Of a DNA stretch of 64,000 bases, positions 41,810 through 48,533 are shown piece after piece. The translations under genes and the position numbers were made by a program. The stretch is taken from assembly GCF_900100255.1 (NCBI RefSeq), contig NZ_FMTS01000005.1:124001-188000 (forward strand), read 5' to 3'. The notes beneath the pieces were generated by a model. It ran no database searches and was not told the DNA's origin. It saw nothing but the letters and a program-made list of their open reading frames with translations. The stretch's first letter is position 1; the number at the start of each line of letters is the position of its first letter. The DNA comes from Asticcacaulis taihuensis (GTDB lineage: Bacteria > Pseudomonadota > Alphaproteobacteria > Caulobacterales > Caulobacteraceae).

Positions 41810-43612
41810 ATGGCCAAAACAACAGACGAATCAACGCCTTTTGATGTTCGCCCGAACGCGCAGGCTTTGCTGCGCAAACAACGCCGGGCGGCGGATTTCG
41901 ACCGGATATGCGCCGGCGTCTGTGAACTGGCCGCGGCGATCTTCGATGTACCGATGGCTGCCTTAAGCCTGCGTGAGGGGGAGGGCCTGACGCCCACCTC
42001 CGCCTTTGGCATCCCCAATATCGATGTGCTGGACGACATTGCCTTTACCGAACGTCCGTTGATTGCCGGCGAGGGGCTGAGCATAGAAGACGCCGCGCGC
42101 GATGCCCGCTATTTCCTGGAAAGCGCCGTCCTGCGCGCCCCATATATCCGTTTCTATGCCGATATGCCGCTGGTGCATGACGGCGGGATCATCGGCGTTC
42201 TCGCCCTGGCCGATGCCGCGCCGCGTACGGATTTCCCGGCGACGAAACAGGCCGTGCTGACAAAATTCGCCGACCAGGCGGCCACCCTGCTGGCCCTGGT
42301 GCAAGGCGCGGGCAGTGACATGCAGGGGATATTGCACATGCAGCAAAAACGTCTGGACCGCGCTGCGGAACTGGCCGGCTTCGGTTACTGGACGATAGAT
42401 CTGGTCAGCCGTGAGGTTGTCTGGTCCAGGGAAATGTATGGCCTGCTGGGCCTGAATCAAAAGACATACCGGCCGCAGGTGGCCACGCAGCTCGATATCT
42501 ATCAGCCGGAGGATCGTCCGGTCGTGATTGAGCACTTTCAGCGCGCCGTCAATGCCGGTGAGGATTTCGATTTCGAATTGCGCATTATTCGCCGCCGGGA
42601 CAAGACCGCGCGCCTGATCCGCACAAAAGGCGGGGTCGAATATGATGGCGATGGCGCGCCGGTCCGGCTGTGTGCTGTGGTGCGCGATGTCACCGAAGCG
42701 ACGGCCCCGACCCCGGCCGAGGAAGGCTTCCTTGGCCATATTGCCGACGAACTGCGCGCGCCGCTCAACGAGATCGTCAGCTATGCCCGAATGATCGAAA
42801 CGCGGCCGGTTTCCGGCAGCGAAATCGCCGATTTTGCCCGCCATCTGCAAACCTCCGCGCAGGCAATGAAGACGCTGATCGGTGATGCGCTGAGCCATGA
42901 ACCGGCCGCGTCCAGTGAGAAAGACAACGAGATAATCGATGTCGCCGCGATGATCAGTGAGGCTGTCGAAGCCTTCACGCCTCAGGCCCAGGCTGCACAA
43001 ACCCGGCTGAGCGCCCATTTTGTCGATTTCACCCGCAAGCAGGCGCGTCTCGACGATATGCGGGTGCGGCAGGTGCTGCAAAACCTGATCGCCAATGCCT
43101 GTAAATTCACACAGGGCGGCGTCATCAGCGTCACCGCCAGCCAGGTGACGGCGGAAAATCCGCAGACACTGAAACCGGAAATCCGCCTGCATGTCAGTGT
43201 TCGCGATAGCGGCATCGGCATGGAGGAAGCACAGGCGCGCACTCTCTTCAGTGGCGGCAAGAAGAAGCATGGCCTGGGGCTGTCCGTCGCCCAGGCGATC
43301 GTCGAAAGTCTCGGCGGTTATATCGGCGTGGTGTCGCGGCCAGGCGAAGGCACCAATGTGTGGTTTGAAATCCCCATCGACTGGGTGGATGCGCCCGAGA
43401 TGAAACCCGATCCGAAAGCCGTGCCCGTACCGCGTACCTTGAGGCGACAGACTTTTGACACGCCTCAGTCCCCTCCGGCCTATGCGCCGCCCCGGCCGCG
43501 TATCGACGCCGTGCCGTCTGCGCCAACAAAACATGCGCCGGTAGATGAAGACCGCATCAACCGCGAATATCTGCGCGCCCTGTTGGCGGATATGAAGCTC
43601 GACCTGCAATAA
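41810..43612 (+). CDS. GAF-PAS sensor kinase lacking the phospho-acceptor histidine
   Basis: 600 residues, soluble. GAF domain about 25-165, PAS about 185-297 (ELAGFGYWTIDLVSREVVWS..MYGLLGL), HisKA-like about 300-360, HATPase about 400-530 with intact N-box (NLIANACKFT), G1 (RDSGIGM) and G2 (KKKHGLGLSVAQAIV). In the H-box, FLGHIADELRAPLNE, the residue that should be His is Asp313 (codon GAC, 42746-42748); the only nearby His (310) is three residues early. A Pro-rich tail ends in INREYLRALLADMKLDL. Either a non-catalytic sensor, like Caulobacter DivL (Tyr at this place), or a protein using another acceptor. An EAL protein follows 93 bases later. Confidence 0.88.
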   Translation: MAKTTDESTPFDVRPNAQALLRKQRRAADFDRICAGVCELAAAIFDVPMAALSLREGEGLTPTSAFGIPNIDVLDDIAFTERPLIAGEGLSIEDAARDARYFLESAVLRAPYIRFYADMPLVHDGGIIGVLALADAAPRTDFPATKQAVLTKFADQAATLLALVQGAGSDMQGILHMQQKRLDRAAELAGFGYWTIDLVSREVVWSREMYGLLGLNQKTYRPQVATQLDIYQPEDRPVVIEHFQRAVNAGEDFDFELRIIRRRDKTARLIRTKGGVEYDGDGAPVRLCAVVRDVTEATAPTPAEEGFLGHIADELRAPLNEIVSYARMIETRPVSGSEIADFARHLQTSAQAMKTLIGDALSHEPAASSEKDNEIIDVAAMISEAVEAFTPQAQAAQTRLSAHFVDFTRKQARLDDMRVRQVLQNLIANACKFTQGGVISVTASQVTAENPQTLKPEIRLHVSVRDSGIGMEEAQARTLFSGGKKKHGLGLSVAQAIVESLGGYIGVVSRPGEGTNVWFEIPIDWVDAPEMKPDPKAVPVPRTLRRQTFDTPQSPPAYAPPRPRIDAVPSAPTKHAPVDEDRINREYLRALLADMKLDLQ

Positions 43613-43705
43613 CCCTGTTAATCTTGCGGGTAAGTTGTATTTTAAGACTTAGTCAGTAGCCTGACCGCGACCGGCTGCAAAATAAGCAGCCTTTCGGGGA
43701 CGGGA

Positions 43706-45352
43706 ATGACCGACGATCTCAAGACGCAACGCGACCGCTATATCGCCTTTTCCCTGGCGGCCGCGGATCTGCTGATCGAGGCGGACAGCGACTTTCGTAT
43801 CATCAGGACGATCGGCGCCACCCAGGCCCTGCTGAGCGGACTGGGCGAAAGCGTGGTCGGGCGAGACGTCTCTGATATCTTTATCCCGATCGATCGCGCC
43901 TTTGCCCGCCACCTGTTCAATCGCGCCAAAACGATCGGCCGCATCGAACCCTGCGGCCTGAATCTGCAACAGGCAGAAGGCCCGCCCCTGCTGGTCAATA
44001 TGGGGGCCTGTTACCTCGGCACCGGCGAGGGCAGCACCTTTATCAGCCTGACTGTTCTGTCGGATGGCGTGGTGGCGCAAACCACGGCGGACGGGCAAGC
44101 CGGTCTGCTTGATCTCGATGCCTATCTCGGATTCGCCACGCGGAAGATCGGCGTCAGGGGGGAGACCGCGCCGAAGGATATGAAGCTGGTGCGCGTCGCC
44201 GGCCTTTCCCAGGCCATGCGCCAGTTGCCGAAGGATCAGACAGACCTGCTGATGGGCGAGATCAGTTCGGTCCTGCGCGCCCAGGCCGTGGGCGGCAGCG
44301 CGGCGGCGCGGTTATCAGACGAAGCCTTCAGCTACATCCCTTCCGCCAAGGGGCAAGGGGCCTCGCCTGAAGTCATTTCGCGCGATATCCGCGCGGCGGC
44401 CGTGGCCGCGGGCCTGCCGGAAAACAGTCTTTCCCCCTCTGTACTCAATCTCGAACTCTCCACCGGCAATCTGGATCAGGACAGCATCGCCAAGGCCCTG
44501 CAATATGTCCTGAGCGATTTCTGCCGGCCAGAGCGCAGCCCGATCAGTTCGCTGGCGCAGGGTCTGAAATCGGCCATGGCCGAAACGGTCCAGCATTTCG
44601 ACAGCATCCGCGCCCTGATCGACGGCGACAAATACACTTTGTTCTATCAGCCGGTGGTATGCCTGGCCGATCGCACGACGCACCATTACGAGGCCCTGCT
44701 GCGCTTCGCCGACGGCCGGGCGCCCTTCGATACCATCCGCCTGTCCGAGCAACTGGGGCTGGTGCAGGATTTCGACCTGGCGGTGGCCAGGAAGGCGATC
44801 GAGACCCTGGGACGGCATGAGGGCGCGACCATCGCCATCAACCTTTCCGGCCTGTCGATCCAGGGCGACCAGTTCCGCGAGCATCTGCGCCAGTTGCTGG
44901 GTGGCGCCGGCGGTGTGAGCCAGAGGCTGATGTTCGAATTGACCGAATCCAACGCCATCGAGGATATCGAGGCTGCCGCCACCTTCCTGCGCTGGCTGCA
45001 GCGCACGGGCTACCGGGTCTGCCTCGATGATTTCGGCGCCGGCGCGGCCACCTATACCTATCTGCGTCATTTCGATGTCGATTTCGTCAAGATCGACGGG
45101 CCTTTCCTCAAGGAGGCCCGCGACAATCCCCGTCAGCGCGCCCTGGTGCGCTCGGTCAGTCATCTGTGCCGTGATCTGCATACCGAGGTAGTGGCCGAAA
45201 TGATCGAAGATGACGCCATGGCGGCGCTATGCCAGGAAATGGGCATAGGCTATGGCCAGGGCTATCTGTTCGGCAAGCCGAAGCCACAGATCGACACGCC
45301 GAAGCCGCTGGTGGTCGGCAAGCGCAAAGGGTTCAGCGAAAGCTGGGGGTAG
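43706..45352 (+). CDS. EAL-domain cyclic-di-GMP phosphodiesterase with N-terminal PAS-like domain
   Basis: 548 residues. A PAS-like sensor occupies about 10-125 and an unassigned helical region about 135-290. The EAL domain (about 305-530) keeps the catalytic set: YEALLR (about 328), INLSG, FELTES, LDDFGAG, VKIDGPF, VVAEMIE and GQGYLFGKP, so hydrolysis of c-di-GMP to pGpG is expected. No GGDEF is visible. GGGGACGGG lies upstream of the ATG. The neighbouring atypical kinase shares the PAS-type sensing theme and may act in the same pathway (inference). Confidence 0.9.
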   Translation: MTDDLKTQRDRYIAFSLAAADLLIEADSDFRIIRTIGATQALLSGLGESVVGRDVSDIFIPIDRAFARHLFNRAKTIGRIEPCGLNLQQAEGPPLLVNMGACYLGTGEGSTFISLTVLSDGVVAQTTADGQAGLLDLDAYLGFATRKIGVRGETAPKDMKLVRVAGLSQAMRQLPKDQTDLLMGEISSVLRAQAVGGSAAARLSDEAFSYIPSAKGQGASPEVISRDIRAAAVAAGLPENSLSPSVLNLELSTGNLDQDSIAKALQYVLSDFCRPERSPISSLAQGLKSAMAETVQHFDSIRALIDGDKYTLFYQPVVCLADRTTHHYEALLRFADGRAPFDTIRLSEQLGLVQDFDLAVARKAIETLGRHEGATIAINLSGLSIQGDQFREHLRQLLGGAGGVSQRLMFELTESNAIEDIEAAATFLRWLQRTGYRVCLDDFGAGAATYTYLRHFDVDFVKIDGPFLKEARDNPRQRALVRSVSHLCRDLHTEVVAEMIEDDAMAALCQEMGIGYGQGYLFGKPKPQIDTPKPLVVGKRKGFSESWG

Positions 45353-45362
45353 ACTGGCGGAA

Positions 45363-45394
45363 AATTAGGCGGAAAATCCGATCTGGCGCATCTT
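45363..45394 (+). promoter_or_regulatory. Candidate ECF promoter of the GH53 gene
   Basis: AATTAGGCGGAAAA (45363-45376), then CATCTT (45389-45394), 17 bases from the last G of GGCGG to the C of CATCTT. The same two blocks at the same spacing lie before the TonB receptor gene. The GGAA core resembles ECF -35 elements. If CATCTT is the -10, the transcript would start at or near the ATG (leaderless). Confidence 0.5.
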
Positions 45395-45401
45395 AGGTTT
45401 T

Positions 45402-46751
45402 ATGAAAATGCACAGACTGATTTCCCTTTTGCCCGCCATCGCCCTGTTAGCCGGAACCGCCGCTGACGCCCGCGACTACTGGTTCGGTGCCGATCTTTCC
45501 TATGTCAACGAGATGAAGGCTTGCGGTGCAAAGTACGATTACAAGGGCGAGACCGACGCCTACAGGATCTTCGCGCAGTCGGGCCATAATCTCGTTCGCG
45601 TCCGTATCTGGGTCGATGCCAAATGGACGCCCTATTCCAACCTGGCCGATGTCGAAACAACCATCGCCGCCGCGAAAGCGCAGGGGCAGAAGGTGCTGCT
45701 CGATTTCCACTATTCCGATGACTGGGCCGATGGCGGCAAGCAACTGGTGCCGGCCGCCTGGGCCGGTCTCTCCGAGGACGATCAGGCGAAGGCGCTCTAT
45801 CAATATACGCTCAATACGCTGAATGCGCTGAAAGCCAAGGGGCTGATGCCGGAAATGGTGCAGGTGGGCAACGAGACCAATGGTGAGATTCTGCGCACCC
45901 AGCCGGAAGAGCATGTCGCCATCAACTGGGCGCGCAATGCGAAGCTGTTCAATGCCGGGATCAGGGGCGTACGCGATGCTTCGGCAGATAGTTCCATAAA
46001 GCCGGAAATCATGCTGCACATCGCCCAGCCGGAAAATATCGAGCCGTGGTTCGATGCCGCCACGAAGGCCGGCGTCACCGGCTATGACATCATCGGCATG
46101 AGCTATTACAGCCGCTGGTCGAAGGAAGACATGAATGGCCTGGCCGAGACCATTCGCCGGATTCACTACAAATTCGGCAAGGAGGTGGTGGTGGTCGAGA
46201 CCGGCTATGCCTTCACCGACATGCCGGCCGACAGTGCCAATAATCTGCTGGGTTCTGCCTATGCCCTGAAGGACTATCCGGTCTCGGTGTCCGGGCAGGC
46301 AAAATACATGCACGACCTGATGCAGCAGACGCTCGATGCCGGCGGGATCGGCGTCGTCTACTGGGAGCCGGCCTGGGTGTCGACCAAGTGCCGCACGCGC
46401 TGGGCGCAAGGGTCAGACTGGGAAAACGCCGCCTTCTTCGACTATAAGGGCAAGGCCCTGCCGGCGCTGGAATGGCCGAAAGCCTCATATGTCTGGCCGG
46501 TGGCGGTCACCTTCACGGTGCCGGATCATGGTCAGGCGGCGCAATATCTCGGCGGTGATTTCACCGGCGGTATAGCTGTGGCCATGCAGAAAGTAGGTGG
46601 GCAATTCACCTATACCGCCTGGCTGCGGCCGGGCGGTCATGTGTTGGTCGGCACGGCGGAAAATGCAGACGCGCTGGGCGATGCAGAGGCGCTGGACGTG
46701 ACGGTGCCGGCATCCGGCGGGTCGGTTGTGTTGGGAAGGCCACAGCCATAA
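45402..46751 (+). CDS. Arabinogalactan endo-beta-1,4-galactanase, GH53
   Basis: 449 residues with a signal peptide (LISLLPAIALLAGTAADA). GH53 features: YWFGADLSYVNEM at the N-terminus, LVRVRIWVDAKW, LLDFHYSDDWADG, the acid/base Glu in VQVGNETNGEIL and the nucleophile Glu in VVVVETGYAF; GVVYWEPAWV is also typical. Cleaves beta-1,4-galactan side chains of pectin outside the cytoplasm, releasing oligosaccharides for the TonB receptor. About 80 C-terminal residues form an extra beta-rich domain. Start ATG 45402, with a second Met two codons later. Confidence 0.93.
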   Translation: MKMHRLISLLPAIALLAGTAADARDYWFGADLSYVNEMKACGAKYDYKGETDAYRIFAQSGHNLVRVRIWVDAKWTPYSNLADVETTIAAAKAQGQKVLLDFHYSDDWADGGKQLVPAAWAGLSEDDQAKALYQYTLNTLNALKAKGLMPEMVQVGNETNGEILRTQPEEHVAINWARNAKLFNAGIRGVRDASADSSIKPEIMLHIAQPENIEPWFDAATKAGVTGYDIIGMSYYSRWSKEDMNGLAETIRRIHYKFGKEVVVVETGYAFTDMPADSANNLLGSAYALKDYPVSVSGQAKYMHDLMQQTLDAGGIGVVYWEPAWVSTKCRTRWAQGSDWENAAFFDYKGKALPALEWPKASYVWPVAVTFTVPDHGQAAQYLGGDFTGGIAVAMQKVGGQFTYTAWLRPGGHVLVGTAENADALGDAEALDVTVPASGGSVVLGRPQP

Positions 46752-46752
46752 T

Positions 46753-46765
46753 ATTGTAGTACAAT
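46753..46765. promoter_or_regulatory. Palindrome between GH53 and sigma genes
   Basis: ATTGTAGTACAAT, a perfect 13-bp odd palindrome, begins one base after the GH53 stop and about 90 bases before the sigma gene. It may be an operator for sugar-dependent control; no regulator of a matching family is in the locus. Confidence 0.4.
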
Positions 46766-46853
46766 TATCTGGAAGATCGTCGTTATTGTGTTATAAATCC
46801 GTAAAAGCCTTAAAACGGCGGATAAAAACACACGGGGAGCGGCGGAAATTCCG

Positions 46854-47462
46854 ATGTCAAACATCGTACATACGGGGCCATCTGGGGAAGCGCGTAAAAC
46901 GTTGCTGGCTTTTGTGGGCGCGCAGATATTACCGCATGAGGCGGATCTGCGTCATTGGCTGTTGCGACTGGGTGTGAAGGCGCATGAACTTGATGATATC
47001 GTCCAGGACGTTTATTGCCGCCTGTTGCGGCTTGAGCGCTTCGATCATATCGAGGATCCGCGCGCCTATCTCTTCCGCTGCGCGCGCAACGTCCTTCTGG
47101 AGCAGGTGCGGCGCAGCAAGGTGGTGTCGATCATGACCGTGCAGAATCTCGATGAACTGGGCGTGGCCGATCTGGGACCGAACCCGGAAAGCGCCGCCTC
47201 GTCGCGCGCCGAACTGGTCCGGGTGCTGGGCCTGATCGAAGGGCTGCCAGAGCGCTGCCGCCAGGTGTTTGAACTGCGCAAGGTGCATGGTCTCTCCCAG
47301 GCCGAAACGGCGAAAGCGCTGCGTCTCAGCGAGAATATTGTCGAGAAGGAAACGGCCAAAGGGCTGGGCCTCATCCTGCGCCATATGGCGGATGCCGGAT
47401 CGGGTGTGGTGACGGCGCTTAAAGCCAATGCCGGACACAAGAGGATTTATGTCGCGGATTGA
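46854..47462 (+). CDS. ECF sigma factor, FecI type
   Basis: 202 residues. Region 2 shows LDDIVQDVYCRLLRLERFDHIEDPRAYLFRCARNVLLEQVRR (by span) and region 4 shows LPERCRQVFELRKVHGLSQAETAKALRLSENIVEK. This is the FecI group, controlled by a FecR anti-sigma and a TonB transducer. FecR starts 14 bases before its stop. Expected to switch on the galactan locus when substrate binds the receptor. Confidence 0.93.
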   Translation: MSNIVHTGPSGEARKTLLAFVGAQILPHEADLRHWLLRLGVKAHELDDIVQDVYCRLLRLERFDHIEDPRAYLFRCARNVLLEQVRRSKVVSIMTVQNLDELGVADLGPNPESAASSRAELVRVLGLIEGLPERCRQVFELRKVHGLSQAETAKALRLSENIVEKETAKGLGLILRHMADAGSGVVTALKANAGHKRIYVAD

Positions 47463-48420
47463 TGAAGAAGCGACGCGTTGGGTCGCCCGGTTGAGTCATG
47501 AGGTCGGTGCCGATGTGAGGGCGGAATTTGACGCCTGGCATGATGCGGACCCGCGCCACCAGGGCGCCTATCTGCGCGCTGAGGCAGCCTGGACAATGCT
47601 CGATCGCGCCGAGGTTCTCACGCATGGCGACACCCTGCTGGCCCGCCGGGCGCTGGCGGAAAAGCTGAAGCGGCATCGCGCTTCCGTCAGCCGCCGCTAT
47701 GTCATGGGCGGGGCGGTGGCGGCATCGCTGACGGGCGCGGTGGCGGTAGGCTATGTGCTGGCCAATCGCTTAAGTGTTGCCACCGGTGTCGGCGAATTGC
47801 GCAGTATCCCCCTCAAGGATCGCTCGATCGCCTCTGTCAACACCGACAGCCAGATCGATGTCGATATGACACCGCAGATCCGCCATGTCGCCCTGGTGAA
47901 GGGCGAAGCCTGGTTCGAGGTGACGAAGAATCCAGCGGTGCCGTTTGTCGTCTCCGCTGGTGATATCCGCGTGCGCGCGGTCGGCACGGCCTTCAGTGTG
48001 CGCCGGCGCGAGGGCGGCGCCGATGTGCTGGTCACCGAAGGCACGGTCGAGGCATGGAACGTCAATGACAAGAATAAGCGCGTCACGCTGACGGCCGGCC
48101 ATGAAGCCTTCGTGCCGGTGAAGGCGGAAACGGTCGAAGTGACCTACCGCCCCGAAGAGGTCGAGCGCCGGCTGGCCTGGCGGGAGCGCGAGATCGTCCT
48201 CAATTCCGAAACCCTGGCCGAGGCGGTGGCCGAATTCAACCGCTATAACAGCCGCCGGATCGTCATTGCTGATCCAGCCCTGGGTGAGCAGAAACTGGTG
48301 GGTGGCTTCCATGTCGATCAGCCGGAAACCTTTGCCCGCGCCGTGCAGACGGCGCTCAATGTGCCGGTCAGCGAGACCGACGACCGTATCATAATTGGCA
48401 CAGCCAGCGCTTCCTTATAA
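47449..48420 (+). CDS. FecR-family anti-sigma regulator
   Basis: 323 residues from ATG 47449 with AGAGGAT as SD; the overlapping start at 47428 is rejected. The cytoplasmic N-terminal domain has the FecR pattern EEATRWVARLSHEVGADVRAEFDAWHDADPRHQGAYL. A helix at about 90-110 crosses the membrane. The periplasmic FecR domain has GELRSIPLKDRSIASVNTDSQI and VRAVGTAFSVRRREGGADVLVTEG. Ends in an STN-like LNVPVSETDDRIII. Holds the sigma factor until the TonB transducer signals. Confidence 0.93.
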   Translation: MSRIDEEATRWVARLSHEVGADVRAEFDAWHDADPRHQGAYLRAEAAWTMLDRAEVLTHGDTLLARRALAEKLKRHRASVSRRYVMGGAVAASLTGAVAVGYVLANRLSVATGVGELRSIPLKDRSIASVNTDSQIDVDMTPQIRHVALVKGEAWFEVTKNPAVPFVVSAGDIRVRAVGTAFSVRRREGGADVLVTEGTVEAWNVNDKNKRVTLTAGHEAFVPVKAETVEVTYRPEEVERRLAWREREIVLNSETLAEAVAEFNRYNSRRIVIADPALGEQKLVGGFHVDQPETFARAVQTALNVPVSETDDRIIIGTASASL

Positions 48421-48431
48421 AAAAGTCGTAC

Positions 48432-48463
48432 AATTCGGCGGAAAAAAACCAGCCGGACATCTT
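48432..48463 (+). promoter_or_regulatory. Candidate ECF promoter of the TonB receptor gene
   Basis: AATTCGGCGGAAAA (48432-48445) and CATCTT (48458-48463), identical in layout to the block before the GH53 gene, then GGTTT in both. Gives a leader of about 65 bases before the ATG at 48534. Confidence 0.5.
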
Positions 48464-48533
48464 GGTTTCAGAAGGCGCGAAAAAATGCGCCTCGACAACA
48501 AGATGCAAGCACAAAGTAGTCAGGGAACATCAT

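Noticed and set aside
41963-43609. 548-codon minus-strand frame opposite the GAF-PAS kinase
   Set aside because: Antisense shadow of a well-defined kinase; no start signal and low-complexity translation.
47428-47448. FecR starting seven codons earlier
   Set aside because: It lies deep in the sigma gene; ATG 47449 has a better SD and matches the family start.
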